Assembly (NCBI RefSeq): GCF_001440345.1
Contig: NZ_LJYX01000021.1
Coordinates: forward strand, 186,001 to 250,000
DNA length: 64,000 bases
Direction of reading: 5' to 3'
Source of the DNA: Colwellia sp. TT2012
GTDB lineage: Bacteria > Pseudomonadota > Gammaproteobacteria > Enterobacterales > Alteromonadaceae
The notes under the pieces were generated by a model. It was given only the letters and a program-made list of their open reading frames with translations, searched no databases and was not told the DNA's origin. The position numbers were made by a program, and so were the translations under genes. How positions within the stretch are numbered: the first letter of the stretch is position 1; the number at the start of each line of letters is the position of its first letter. This document shows positions 17,087-26,975 of this stretch, one piece after another.

Positions 17087-18868
17087 TTATTTATTTTGTT
17101 CAGTTTGCTCATCGATATACTGCATAACGACTTTATCCATCATAGATAATGGCATAGAACCATGCTTGAGCAATTGATCATGAAAGTCTCTTAAATCAAA
17201 ATCTTTTCCTAATGCTTGCTCTGCTGCTTTACGCAAACGTTTAATCGTTAATTCGCCCATTTTGTATGACAATGCTTGCCCTGGCCAAGAGATATAGCGA
17301 TCTATTTCTGTGGTAACATTGTGCAATGACAAAGCAGTATTACTCGCTAAAAAATCAATGGCTTGCGCTCTACTCCAGCCTTGAGTATGTATACCGGTAT
17401 CAACAACTAAGCGGCACGCTCGCCACATTTCATACGTTAATCGACCAAAATTATGATAGGGGTCTTCATACATGCCTGCCTCAATGCCAAGATATTCCGA
17501 GTACAAGCCCCAACCTTCGCCAAACGCTGAAATGTAAGTACGGTTACGAAATTTTGCTACATTAACCATTTCTTTAGCTAAAGAAATTTGCAGGTGATGA
17601 CCTGGCACAGCCTCATGGAGTGTTAGTGCGGTTAAGACATAAAGTGGTCGACGGTCAAGCCTATAAGTATTAACCCAATAGTTACCTGGCTGATCATCTC
17701 TAGATGAACCCGCATATCGACCCGTAGTATACTTGGGGGCAATATTAGCCGGCACAGCCATAACACCATAAGGCGTTCTTGGTAGTGTTTTAAAGAGCGC
17801 AGGTAATTTAGCATCCATTTTTTTAGCTATAAAAGCAGCCTCTTTTAATAACTCAAGTGCCGTGGTGGCATAAAACTGAGGGTCGGTACGTAAAAATTGC
17901 ACAAAGTCGGCAAAAGTCCCATCAAAGTTCACTTGCTCAATAACAGCTTCCATTTCAGCACGTATACGCTTTACTTCTGCAAGACCTTGTTGATGCACTT
18001 GCACTGCTGTCATAGGCAAGGTGGTATAATGCCTCAACCTATTTTGATAATAGGCTTCGCCATTTGGTAAAGAGCTGGCGGCAATATTATCTCGGGCATT
18101 GGGTTGGTATTCATTCACCATAAAGTCATAATAAGCTTTATATGCTGGCATAACTTTAGTGCTCAAAATATGCTTAGCTTGTCGCTGTAAATCTTTTTGC
18201 TGGCTTGGCTTAATAAAGGTAGACATGTTATGAAACGGTTTATAGTAACCACTCTCAGTGACATCTTCTTTAATATAAGCGGAGATAGATTGCTCAAAGC
18301 CGGTAAGAACAATTTTAGGCTGGCTAATTCCGTATTTCAGTCCTTCTTTCATCCAGTGAGTTTGCTGTAAAAAATAGTGTGGTAATGCCGCTAAACGTGC
18401 TAAATAATCTTGGTAATCAGCCAAAGTTTTAAAATCAATTTTTGTGGAAATATTGGCTATCCAAACATGAAAACCTGACTCGGCCATGAGTGGCATGTAA
18501 TGTTCTTTGTTAGTGTAACTATCTAACTGGTTTTTTAGGCTATAAGTGAGTACCGATAAATTAATCTGATTATCTTGGTTTAATTTTTCATCATCTAGGG
18601 TAATTAACTGCTGATATATAGCCAAGCGCTGTTGATATTGCCCTAATAAAGTCTCTGCTGATAGGTTGGGTAATTTAGCATTGTTACCACCTACCTCAGG
18701 CTGATTAAAAGGACTTGCTTGTAGATAAAACTCTTCATGTATTTGAATAATACGAGCTAATTTTTGCTCTTCACTATTGTGATTCTTAGCTATATTCGTG
18801 GCATTGCTGGCATTAGTTTGGCAAATACTCAGTGCAAAAAGCACTAGATAACTGATTATATTTTTCAT
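17087..18868 (-). CDS. Exported DUF885 family peptidase-like protein
   Basis: The 593-residue protein has a signal peptide (hydrophobic core about 5-15, cleavage near CQTNA) and the DUF885 architecture. The hallmark HEAVPGHHLQ motif (about residue 422) is a variant zinc-binding HExxxH-like site, and the downstream FGEGWGLYSEYLG probably supplies a further ligand. Many members are annotated as exported peptidases, but substrates are poorly known. The gene is monocistronic and followed upstream by orn on the same strand with a 77-base gap. Confidence 0.9.
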   Translation of the reverse strand: MKNIISYLVLFALSICQTNASNATNIAKNHNSEEQKLARIIQIHEEFYLQASPFNQPEVGGNNAKLPNLSAETLLGQYQQRLAIYQQLITLDDEKLNQDNQINLSVLTYSLKNQLDSYTNKEHYMPLMAESGFHVWIANISTKIDFKTLADYQDYLARLAALPHYFLQQTHWMKEGLKYGISQPKIVLTGFEQSISAYIKEDVTESGYYKPFHNMSTFIKPSQQKDLQRQAKHILSTKVMPAYKAYYDFMVNEYQPNARDNIAASSLPNGEAYYQNRLRHYTTLPMTAVQVHQQGLAEVKRIRAEMEAVIEQVNFDGTFADFVQFLRTDPQFYATTALELLKEAAFIAKKMDAKLPALFKTLPRTPYGVMAVPANIAPKYTTGRYAGSSRDDQPGNYWVNTYRLDRRPLYVLTALTLHEAVPGHHLQISLAKEMVNVAKFRNRTYISAFGEGWGLYSEYLGIEAGMYEDPYHNFGRLTYEMWRACRLVVDTGIHTQGWSRAQAIDFLASNTALSLHNVTTEIDRYISWPGQALSYKMGELTIKRLRKAAEQALGKDFDLRDFHDQLLKHGSMPLSMMDKVVMQYIDEQTEQNK

Positions 18869-18945
18869 TGGGCTTACTCAAAAAGAAAGGTGGCACGATA
18901 ATTACGCTATATAATTTTTGTGCCTTAGTTTTTTGTCTGTTAAAA

Positions 18946-19491
18946 CTATAGTTTGAAGAAGAGTTCTCTATAAACTTTTAACTCGGCAATAGACTCTTTT
19001 ATATCATCGAGTGCTAAATGTGCGCCGGTTTTAACCACGGAATTTAGCACTTCTGGCTTCCAACGCCTAGCCAGCTCTTTTATAGTACTAACATCTAGAT
19101 TACGGTAATGAAAATGCTCTTCGAAGTCAGGCATATACTTATTTATAAAGCGCCTATCTTGTCCGATACTATTACCACACATAGGAGATTTACCTTGCGG
19201 TACCCATTTTTTCACAAAAGCCACACTTTTTTCGGTGGCATGCGCCAAGCTTACCTCGCTATCACGGCACCTTTGTGTAAGCCCAGATTGACCATGATGT
19301 TCAATACACCATAGGTTCATATTATCTAGCACTTTATCACTTTGACTGATGGCAAATATTGGCCCTTGCGCTAAGATATTTAAATGACTATCAGTGATAA
19401 TAATAGCAATTTCTAAAATAACATCGTCTTCAGGATCGAGTCCCGTCATTTCCAAATCAAGCCAAATTAAGTTACTGTCATTACCCGCCAT
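18946..19491 (-). CDS. orn: Oligoribonuclease
   Basis: Orn is the essential DEDDh 3'-5' exonuclease that degrades dinucleotides, including pGpG from c-di-GMP breakdown. The 181-residue protein has exonuclease motif [11 protein letters not shown] (D12, E14), the [11 protein letters not shown] segment (motif II) and the H-x(4)-D motif III in [11 protein letters not shown]. Length matches the family. It is divergent from rsgA, as in E. coli. Its role in c-di-GMP turnover fits the signalling genes next door. Confidence 0.97.
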   Translation of the reverse strand: MAGNDSNLIWLDLEMTGLDPEDDVILEIAIIITDSHLNILAQGPIFAISQSDKVLDNMNLWCIEHHGQSGLTQRCRDSEVSLAHATEKSVAFVKKWVPQGKSPMCGNSIGQDRRFINKYMPDFEEHFHYRNLDVSTIKELARRWKPEVLNSVVKTGAHLALDDIKESIAELKVYRELFFKL

Positions 19492-19588
19492 AAAGTTCCC
19501 TTAAAAAAATGCACAGCATTCATATATAATTGTTAGTATAATACGCCAGAACTAAGTTGGATCAAATTAAATAGTATGAATAATTTAC

Positions 19589-20647
19589 ATGTCTAAATTA
19601 AAAAAACTGACCAAAGGTCAGCAAATACGTATTAAAGCTAATCATGATAAAAAGCTGCATGGGAAAAACACTAAAAGTAAAGATAAAGTGCAGTGGGATG
19701 ATGGCGACCTCGGCGCTCCTGAGCAAGGAGTGGTCATTAGTCGCTTTGGTCAGCACGCCGACGTTGAAAATAACCAGGGTGAAATTTTTCGCTGCAATTT
19801 ACGCCGTTCGATAGCTTCCCTCGTCTGTGGTGATAAGGTGCTATGGCGTCTAGGTACAAAAAACCAGCATAGTATTACCGGCATTATCGAAGCAGTACAT
19901 GAGCGTGATACCGTGTTAAGTCGCCCCGATGTTTATGATGGGGTAAAACCTATCGCGGCTAATATCAGCCAAATTCTGATTATCTCTTCGGTATTACCGG
20001 TTTTTAACAGCGATATTATTGATCGCTATTTAGTCGCGGCTGAACAGACCGGTATTACCCCTGTCATCGTACTCAACAAAACTGACTTGTTAGACAGTAT
20101 TTCCACCGACGAACAAGCCGCAATCAAAAAGCAATTACAAATCTATCATGATATTGGCTATCAAGTGCTTTATGCCAGTTGCATATCTCTTGACGGTATT
20201 GAGAAACTAAAGCTACAACTTGCTGAACATACCAGTATTTTTGTCGGTCAGTCTGGTGTAGGTAAGTCAACCTTAGTCAATGCCTTAATGCCTGAATTAG
20301 GGGTATTAACAAAAGAAGTCTCAGAAAACTCAGGTTTAGGGCAACATACCACCACAGTGGCACGCTTATATCACTTTATTGAGGGTGGTGATTTAATTGA
20401 CTCTCCGGGTATTCGTGAGTTTGGTTTATGGCACTTAACCCCTGAACAAGTTTGCCATGGTTTTATCGAGTTTTCGGATTATATTGGTCTATGTAAATTT
20501 CGAGATTGTAAACATCAAGCCGATCTCGGCTGTGCCTTAATAGCCGCGGGAATGAATGAAAAAATAAACCCTGTTCGCCTAGCGAGTTTTCAGCGTATTT
20601 TAGCTAGTCTCAATGATAATACATTAACCTCACGTTTTAATAATTAA
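19589..20647 (+). CDS. rsgA: Ribosome small subunit-dependent GTPase RsgA
   Basis: RsgA is the circularly permuted GTPase that checks late 30S assembly. The order is OB domain (about 30-110), G4 NKTD (about 165), G1 GQSGVGKST (about 219-227), the TTVARLYHF switch region, G3 DSPGIREFG, and a C-terminal zinc finger (CKFRDCKHQADLGC). The basic N-terminal tail is typical. The length of 352 residues matches E. coli (350). It is divergent from orn and nine bases ahead of psd, so it is an operon with psd. Confidence 0.97.
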   Translation: MSKLKKLTKGQQIRIKANHDKKLHGKNTKSKDKVQWDDGDLGAPEQGVVISRFGQHADVENNQGEIFRCNLRRSIASLVCGDKVLWRLGTKNQHSITGIIEAVHERDTVLSRPDVYDGVKPIAANISQILIISSVLPVFNSDIIDRYLVAAEQTGITPVIVLNKTDLLDSISTDEQAAIKKQLQIYHDIGYQVLYASCISLDGIEKLKLQLAEHTSIFVGQSGVGKSTLVNALMPELGVLTKEVSENSGLGQHTTTVARLYHFIEGGDLIDSPGIREFGLWHLTPEQVCHGFIEFSDYIGLCKFRDCKHQADLGCALIAAGMNEKINPVRLASFQRILASLNDNTLTSRFNN

Positions 20648-20656
20648 GGAAACCGA

Positions 20657-21550
20657 GTGTCTACAAAAAACAATCTTAGCGATAAAATTAAAATTGCCTG
20701 GCAATACATTATGCCTAAACACGCTATTTCACGTTTAGTAGGTAAGTTTGCGGCGGCAAAAATGGGTTGGTTAACTACTAAGCTTATTAGTCTATTTATT
20801 AAGGCTTACGGTATCAATATGAATGAGGCGAAATTAAAAAACGCCAGTGATTTTGACACCTTTAATAACTTTTTCACCCGTGAATTAGCCGACGGGGCTC
20901 GCCCTATTGATGATGATAACAATTCCATATGCTACCCCGTAGATGGGGCCATTAGTCAACAAGGTGATATTGTTGACGGTCAGCTTATCCAAGCAAAAGG
21001 TTTCAATTACAGTTTAACCTCTTTACTTGGTGGTGATGCCGCAACAGCAGCACCTTTTCAAGGCGGTAAATTTTCGTGTATTTATCTTGCGCCAAAAGAT
21101 TACCATCGCATTCATATGCCCATGGCCGGTACTTTGCGGGAAATGATTTATGTGCCAGGGGAACTGTTTTCTGTCAATCCACTAACGGCTCAAAATGTGC
21201 CCGATCTTTTTGCCCGCAATGAACGTGTTGTCGCTATTTTTGATACCGAATATGGCGAACTGGCTATGGTATTAGTCGGTGCAACAATTGTTGCTAGCAT
21301 TGAAACAACCTGGGCAGGTGTTATTACCCCACCCGCAGGCAAAGACATCTTCAGATGGCAATACCCTAAAGAGGGCATCAACGCTATTACTTTTGAAAAA
21401 GGTGATGAAATGGGCCGCTTTAAGCTAGGTTCAACGGTAGTTAGCACTTTTGCCCCGAATATGTTGAGTGAATTTGCCGCCAATGCTGGCCCAGGTACTG
21501 TAACTCGTCTTGGCGAGGTTTATGCTTCACTAGATAAATCAGCAAAATAG
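20657..21550 (+). CDS. psd: Phosphatidylserine decarboxylase
   Basis: Psd makes phosphatidylethanolamine at the inner membrane. The proenzyme cleaves itself at LGST, where Ser259 becomes the pyruvoyl group; the motif [10 protein letters not shown] is present. The catalytic segment [13 protein letters not shown] is also intact. The length of 297 residues is standard. The start is GTG at 20657 with AAGGAAA upstream. The rsgA-psd pair is conserved in gammaproteobacteria. Confidence 0.97.
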   Translation: MSTKNNLSDKIKIAWQYIMPKHAISRLVGKFAAAKMGWLTTKLISLFIKAYGINMNEAKLKNASDFDTFNNFFTRELADGARPIDDDNNSICYPVDGAISQQGDIVDGQLIQAKGFNYSLTSLLGGDAATAAPFQGGKFSCIYLAPKDYHRIHMPMAGTLREMIYVPGELFSVNPLTAQNVPDLFARNERVVAIFDTEYGELAMVLVGATIVASIETTWAGVITPPAGKDIFRWQYPKEGINAITFEKGDEMGRFKLGSTVVSTFAPNMLSEFAANAGPGTVTRLGEVYASLDKSAK

Positions 21551-21614
21551 ACCTTTTACTCAGTACGAATATCAATCAACAAAACGGTTGCTCATTTAGT
21601 GTACTCGATATAAG

Positions 21615-21652
21615 CTTAGACGAAATACGATTAAATTCGTAACGAGTCTAAG
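21615..21652. promoter_or_regulatory. Long interrupted dyad upstream of blaI, candidate operator
   Basis: Two 16-base arms (21615-21630 and 21637-21652) match at 12 of 16 positions: CTTAGAC, four mismatches, then TACGA, around a 6-base spacer. It ends 48 bases before the BlaI-type regulator start and is followed by an AT-rich TATTATAAAAT stretch. BlaI-family repressors bind dyads at their own promoters, so autoregulation is an inference. It could instead be a weak psd terminator. Confidence 0.45.
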
Positions 21653-21700
21653 TATTATAAAATAATTAGCCTAATAAAAACGATCAAAAAGGAAGTGTAC

Positions 21701-22081
21701 ATGGCGCATGATAATTCTCCGGTGAAACCCACAGAGGCAGAGTTAACCTTACTCAATGTTCTTTGGAAAATGGGGCCCGCTACAGTACGACAGGTTCATG
21801 ATGTTGTTAGTTCAACGCAAAAAACAGGCTACACCACCGTATTAAAAATACTGCAAATTATGCATGAAAAAACATTAGTCATTCGTGATGAAAGTAATCG
21901 CGCACACGTTTATGCTGCTGCTAATAGCCAAACACACACACAAACATCACTTATTAGAGACCTAATAAGTAAAGCTTTTGGTGGCTCTACCTCGAAACTA
22001 GTAATGCGTGCTATTGATGACTCAACCAGCACGCAAGAAATTAAAGATATTCGTCAGCTGTTAAACTCATTAGAAAAATAG
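21701..22081 (+). CDS. BlaI/MecI/CopY family transcriptional repressor
   Basis: The 126-residue protein starts MAHDNSPVKPTEAE. It has the family winged helix (LTLLNVLWKMGPATVRQVHDVV, then TGYTTVLKILQIMHEK) and a C-terminal dimerisation helix region. In characterised pairs the repressor is released when a partner M56 membrane protease cleaves it. That partner follows after 18 bases. I chose the ATG at 21701 because AGGA lies 7 bases upstream; the in-frame GTG at 21695 is too close to it. Confidence 0.92.
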   Translation: MAHDNSPVKPTEAELTLLNVLWKMGPATVRQVHDVVSSTQKTGYTTVLKILQIMHEKTLVIRDESNRAHVYAAANSQTHTQTSLIRDLISKAFGGSTSKLVMRAIDDSTSTQEIKDIRQLLNSLEK

Positions 22082-22099
22082 TAAGACTCTACTTTAATT

Positions 22100-24259
22100 A
22101 TGTTTGAACAATTATTTAATAGCCCTTTTTTATATAGCTTATCGTTAACCTTAGTGCACTTTTTGTGGCAAGGTTTATTGGTGGCATTTATACTAAAGTC
22201 CGCATTATTTATTATTGATAAAAACAAACCAATATTACGCTATGCCTTAGCAACATTGGCCATGTTAACAAATGCATGCCTCGCTATACTTACCTTTGTC
22301 ATGGTCTATCCTGACACCAATTCAGGCATTAACAGTAACCTCAGCCCTATTCCGTTAACAAGTTTAGTCCATGAGTTAACCCAGAAGAATGCTTTATTAA
22401 ATTACCATGAATTACTGCCCTCGATATTAGCTTACTCCTTGCCTTACCTGTCATTACTTTGGCTGGCGATAATTACTGCACTTGCCTGCAAGCTCTTAAT
22501 TGAGGTTCGAAATGTAAATAATTTACCTATGTATGGCAGTGTTTCCCCCTCTGCTGCTTTACTAGCGCGCTTTGATGAATTAGCTCAGCAAATAAAGTTA
22601 ACAAAAACCCCTAAGCTACTTATCTCATTAAAAGCCGAAGTACCCATGGCCATAGGTTGGTTAAAACCCGTAGTATTACTACCCGCTAGTATGGTCACTG
22701 GCTTAAGCTCGGCTCAACTTGAAATGCTAATTTTGCATGAACTAGCCCATATTCGTCGCCATGATTATTTAGTTAATTTTCTGCAGACACTTATCGAGTT
22801 ATTATTTTTCTTCCACCCGAGTGTGCATTGGATAGGCAAACAAATACGCAATGAACGTGAATATTGCAGTGACGATATTGCGGTGCAACATTGCGGTGAT
22901 GCCCTTGCCTATGCGCACACCTTAACTGATACCGCCTCGTTATGCGCTAAAGCGCATTTTCATACCATTCCAACGATGGCAATGGCCGCAACAGGTGGTG
23001 ATTTAAAAGCGCGAGTACTTCGTATTGTTGATCACCATTGTGCACCGAGCAATAATGCTAGCAAATGGCTCGCTGCTATTAGTCTTTTACTGGCATTAAC
23101 CTTACTGAGCATAAATCAATTACTCACCATGCCATACGCCCAGCAGCTAAATAATCATTTCCCTTGGCAAAAAAGCAATGCCTTTAGTCCGTATATTTTT
23201 CAAAAAAATGTTAGCGCAGTAGACCTCAATAAAACCCTATTCAAGCAAGAAAACACTAAAATAACCAAGGACTCAATTGCTCAGCAGCTGTTAAATCGGC
23301 AAGTGATTTCTATTAATAGTTCACCGATTAATCCTGCTAATAGTCAAAGTGATGTTAATCGAGTAAGACCTAATGATATTGTATTAGCGACTACAATTAT
23401 TGAACCCTCGTTCCAACAACAAGAGCAAGTTATTGCCGAGCCCATAATAAAAATGGCAGCGGCTACTATGCCTAGCAAAATAGCTAGCAAGGATAAAGTA
23501 CAAATACCTAAAAGCACTTTTGCTGATAAACAAAAAAAATCAGTTAATGTCTCGTTTAATAGCCGTATAAATAAAACTCAACATAAAGTAACTAATCCGG
23601 CAGAGGATGGCTTAAACGATAAATTAACGGCTGAAAAGGCCATACTCAGTGTTAGTGTGGTAGCACAGAGTCTAACAAAGACTAGCGCCACCATGGTTGC
23701 TCCAACGCAATCAAACTCAATAACAAAAGTGACTAAATCAACAGCAGCTGTCAACTTAGCAGCGGTATCAGCTACGCTTGATTATCCTGAGCAAGCTAAT
23801 CGGCATTTCCCAGTACAATTCAATGCTAAATTTCCGAGTAAAAACAGCTCTTATGCACAGTTCTCATATCGCCAAGAGCTCAACGAATTAGCAGTACAGG
23901 ATGGGCTATATACCGCATCACATGCTCTGGCTTCAACAACTGCTCTAATAAAGAAGACCAGTAAAGAAACCATAGCAACACCTAGGTCACAGGTAGCAAA
24001 GCTGTTGAATTCAATCAGCCCTGTTTATCCAAACTTAGCTAAACGCCGTGGCATAGAGATAGAAGTAAAAGTAAATTTCACCATTGATCATAATGGTAAG
24101 ATAAAAGATATTCACTTTAGCCAGCAGAGTAAACTTATCTATTTCAAATCCGCTATCCGTTCAGCCCTGCGAAAGTGGCGTTTTAGTCCAGCAACTAAAA
24201 ACAACCGAAATATTGACAGTAAAATGAGTAAAATATTCTCTTTTAGCTTGCATGCCTAA
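22100..24259 (+). CDS. BlaR1-like M56 membrane metalloprotease with C-terminal TonB domain
   Basis: This 719-residue protein has four N-terminal membrane segments. The M56 zinc motif LHELAHIRRHDYL (about 213) and the downstream ERE(Y)CSDD segment are present. After a last membrane helix (about 325-345) there is a long disordered linker of about 280 residues rich in Ser, Thr, Gln and Lys. The C-terminus from about residue 635 is a TonB-like domain (INPVYP-type ISPVYPNLAKRRG, then ALRKWRFSPA). BlaR1 proteins usually carry a penicillin-binding sensor; here the sensor is replaced by TonB, an arrangement seen in other proteobacteria. The stimulus is unknown. It forms an operon with the BlaI-type repressor. 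Confidence 0.88.
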   Translation: MFEQLFNSPFLYSLSLTLVHFLWQGLLVAFILKSALFIIDKNKPILRYALATLAMLTNACLAILTFVMVYPDTNSGINSNLSPIPLTSLVHELTQKNALLNYHELLPSILAYSLPYLSLLWLAIITALACKLLIEVRNVNNLPMYGSVSPSAALLARFDELAQQIKLTKTPKLLISLKAEVPMAIGWLKPVVLLPASMVTGLSSAQLEMLILHELAHIRRHDYLVNFLQTLIELLFFFHPSVHWIGKQIRNEREYCSDDIAVQHCGDALAYAHTLTDTASLCAKAHFHTIPTMAMAATGGDLKARVLRIVDHHCAPSNNASKWLAAISLLLALTLLSINQLLTMPYAQQLNNHFPWQKSNAFSPYIFQKNVSAVDLNKTLFKQENTKITKDSIAQQLLNRQVISINSSPINPANSQSDVNRVRPNDIVLATTIIEPSFQQQEQVIAEPIIKMAAATMPSKIASKDKVQIPKSTFADKQKKSVNVSFNSRINKTQHKVTNPAEDGLNDKLTAEKAILSVSVVAQSLTKTSATMVAPTQSNSITKVTKSTAAVNLAAVSATLDYPEQANRHFPVQFNAKFPSKNSSYAQFSYRQELNELAVQDGLYTASHALASTTALIKKTSKETIATPRSQVAKLLNSISPVYPNLAKRRGIEIEVKVNFTIDHNGKIKDIHFSQQSKLIYFKSAIRSALRKWRFSPATKNNRNIDSKMSKIFSFSLHA

Positions 24260-24368
24260 CATGCTTTAAGGCTCAAGGTAAGGCGTAACCCTACCCCCGA
24301 AACTAGTCTATACCCGAATATACTTACCTCAACAATCACTGATTTCACCTGACTTATTAAGGTCCCAC

Positions 24369-25391
24369 TTGAGCCAATCATCACAGTTTAACCAAGAAAA
24401 GAACCTTCGGGGTAAGCTGCCAGATGAAATAACATCTTTCTGGCAACAAGGCTTATTTCATTCATTTTCTGGTATGAATGCAGTCAGCATTCACTATGCA
24501 CAATTTATTCAGCCACAAGAGCAACTGCCAACTATCGTTATAGTACCTGGGCGTGGTGAAAGTTATTTAAAATACCAAGAGCTAACCTTTGATTTATACC
24601 AGCAGGGCTATAATATTTTTATCCTTGATCACCGAGGTCAAGGTTTATCAGGGCGTTTACTGGCCAATTTAAATAAAGGCTATGTTGATAAATTCCAACA
24701 CTACGTTGATGATTTTCACTACTTTATTGAAAATATCGTTACGCACCACTGTTCGGCTAAACCCTACCTATTAGCTCACTCAATGGGTGCTACCATTGCC
24801 ACCCGCTTTATGCAAGACTCACCCAATGCCATTGCAGCAGCAGTAATTTCATCCCCTATGTTAGGCTTTAATTCAGGTTTATTACCTACATCTATCGCTA
24901 AAAAAATAATAGCCACTAAGCTGACACTCAATAGCTTAATCAGTAAAACACCTTGGTATTTTTTTGGACAAAAAGACTATTCTACGGTTTCATTTAGCAA
25001 GAATAAGTTGACCCACTCGAAGCCGCGCTATCAACTTTTTATCGACTTATACAAAAAAAACAACGTCATTCAACTTGGTGGGGTTACTACGCACTGGCTA
25101 GCCCAGAGCATTGTGGCGCAAAACGATATTTTAGCTAACCTGGCTCAACTGAAAACACCGATATTATTGCTGCAAGCAGGACGTGATAGCGTTGTTTGCC
25201 AACAAGCGCAAAATGATTTTTGTCAGCAGTTACATGAGCTACAACCACAATCTTGCCCTAAGGGCATACCAAGCAGGATTGATGGCGCCTTTCACGAATT
25301 ATTCTTTGAAATTGATGACTATAGAAACAGCGCCTTAACCCAGACTATGACTTGGTTTAAGCAACATAAAACTGCTTCAGCATTTAGCTAA
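24369..25391 (+). CDS. pldB: Alpha/beta hydrolase, lysophospholipase PldB-like
   Basis: This 340-residue serine hydrolase has the nucleophile elbow LAHSMGAT (Ser about 138), an acid in LLQAGRDSVV (about 272) and His in DGAFHELFFE (about 309). The N-terminal segment EITSFWQQGLFHSFSGMN and the HRGQGLSGR box match the PldB family, which cleaves lysophospholipids at the inner membrane. The start is TTG at 24369 with AAGG six bases upstream, and no ATG is available before conserved sequence. Its 3' end overlaps the convergent cation efflux gene by 8 bases. Confidence 0.85.
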   Translation: MSQSSQFNQEKNLRGKLPDEITSFWQQGLFHSFSGMNAVSIHYAQFIQPQEQLPTIVIVPGRGESYLKYQELTFDLYQQGYNIFILDHRGQGLSGRLLANLNKGYVDKFQHYVDDFHYFIENIVTHHCSAKPYLLAHSMGATIATRFMQDSPNAIAAAVISSPMLGFNSGLLPTSIAKKIIATKLTLNSLISKTPWYFFGQKDYSTVSFSKNKLTHSKPRYQLFIDLYKKNNVIQLGGVTTHWLAQSIVAQNDILANLAQLKTPILLLQAGRDSVVCQQAQNDFCQQLHELQPQSCPKGIPSRIDGAFHELFFEIDDYRNSALTQTMTWFKQHKTASAFS

Positions 25392-26304
25392 CAGAGTCTT
25401 TTGACTGCTCACTTTGCACTACCGAGCTAGGATCATGATGAATAAAGACTTCACAAGGGGTAAGCAGTCGACAAATTTCATCTTCAATTTCATCGCCTAT
25501 GCTATGCGCTTCAAATAATGATAAATCATCACTTAATTCTAAATGAAACTGCACAAAGCGCTTCACGCCCGACTGCCTTGTTCGTAACTCATGAATACCC
25601 ATGGCTTGGCCGTTACTTAAAACAATAGCTCTTATTTGCGCCAGTTCCTCATCACATAACTCACTATCCATTAACTGGGAAACACTTTGTACCATAATTT
25701 GACCCGCGCCAAAAACAAGATAAAGAGCGACCAATATGGTGAACACACCATCAGCGTGTAACCATATACCTTGACTTAAGATAATTGCGGCTAGAACCCC
25801 TAAATTTAGCAACAAATCCGATTGATAATGCAAGGCATCTCCACGGATAATAATGGAGCCAGTACGCTTTATCACGTAGCGCTGAAAAGTGACTAAACAA
25901 AGTGTTAGGGCAATAGCGATAATCGTCACCCAAATAGCCACTTCACTTTGCACTATCACTTGTGGATTAAGTACCCGGTAGACGCCACTGAAAATAAGGA
26001 TAATGGCAGAGCCAAGCACAAACGATGCTTGTACTAACCCCGCTAAACTTTCCGCTTTACCATGACCAAAACTATGCTCTTTATCGGCTGGCGCAAGGGC
26101 AAAACGCAGAATAACAATACTCATTAGCGAAGCGAATAAATCTAAAATCGAATCAGTGGTAGAAGCGAGCATGGCACTAGAGTCAGTGACCAGCCAAGCA
26201 TAGAGTTTAATCACCACTAAGATCAGCGCTATTGACGTAGAAGAGATAGCTGCCCGCCGTACCCATAATGCATATTCGTCCGTTGATATTGAACTTATCG
26301 CCAT
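25384..26304 (-). CDS. fieF: Cation diffusion facilitator, FieF-like
   Basis: The 306-residue protein is an inner-membrane divalent-metal/proton antiporter with six membrane helices. The metal-binding signature DSILDLFAS in helix 2 and HYQSDLLLN in helix 5 match FieF (YiiP), and HSFGHGKAESLAGL is the conserved cytoplasmic loop. The C-terminal domain holds further His and Asp residues (HHDP). Substrate is probably iron or zinc. I chose the ATG at 26304 because AAGGA lies six bases upstream; a TTG two codons earlier is possible. Confidence 0.9.
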   Translation of the reverse strand: MAISSISTDEYALWVRRAAISSTSIALILVVIKLYAWLVTDSSAMLASTTDSILDLFASLMSIVILRFALAPADKEHSFGHGKAESLAGLVQASFVLGSAIILIFSGVYRVLNPQVIVQSEVAIWVTIIAIALTLCLVTFQRYVIKRTGSIIIRGDALHYQSDLLLNLGVLAAIILSQGIWLHADGVFTILVALYLVFGAGQIMVQSVSQLMDSELCDEELAQIRAIVLSNGQAMGIHELRTRQSGVKRFVQFHLELSDDLSLFEAHSIGDEIEDEICRLLTPCEVFIHHDPSSVVQSEQSKDSVS

Positions 26305-26441
26305 AGCCAATCCTTGAAGAAAATTAAGAGTAAAAAGTCATTTGTGTTTATAGCCGCTACCAATCAAGCAGTAATTTTCACAGTGCATTTTAAGTGGTAA
26401 CAAGTATATAATAACAAAATTTTTATCAGATGATGATTGTT

Positions 26442-26906
26442 ATGCTAGATGTTGTACTTTTTCAACCACAAATCCCGCCCAATACCGGTAATATTATTCG
26501 TTTATGTGCAAACTCAGGCTTTCGTTTGCATTTGATTGAACCCTTAGGTTTTGATTTAGAGGATAAAAAATTACGACGTGCTGGTTTAGACTACCATGAA
26601 TTTGCCGCAATACAACGCCATGCAAACTTCAAAGCATTTATGGATAAAGAACAGCCCAAGCGAGTATTAGCCATAACAACTAAGACCAATAATTTTTATG
26701 GCGATGTTACTTTTCAGGCGGGGGATTATTTATTGTTTGGCTCAGAGACGGCGGGATTACCCGAAGAAGTTCGTGTACAAATCCCAGATAAATATAAAAT
26801 TAGAATTCCGATGTTAAAAGAAAGTCGTAGTATGAATTTATCAAACGCCGCAGCGGTAATTGTTTACGATGCTTGGCGCCAGTTAGGTTTTCCAAACGCG
26901 GTATAA
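26442..26906 (+). CDS. trmL: tRNA (cytidine(34)-2'-O)-methyltransferase TrmL
   Basis: TrmL methylates the wobble ribose of tRNA-Leu isoacceptors. It is a minimal SPOUT enzyme of 154 residues. The N-terminus [20 protein letters not shown] and the knot motifs GSETAGLP and [20 protein letters not shown] are characteristic. I placed the start at 26442 to match the family N-terminus. ATGs at 26430 and 26433 would add three or four residues. It is monocistronic. Confidence 0.96.
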   Translation: MLDVVLFQPQIPPNTGNIIRLCANSGFRLHLIEPLGFDLEDKKLRRAGLDYHEFAAIQRHANFKAFMDKEQPKRVLAITTKTNNFYGDVTFQAGDYLLFGSETAGLPEEVRVQIPDKYKIRIPMLKESRSMNLSNAAAVIVYDAWRQLGFPNAV

Positions 26907-26975
26907 TAAACTGGGTATAAAGTAACGGTAAATCAGCTTTCGAGCCGATTTACCTGCTATGATCAGGTGATGAAG

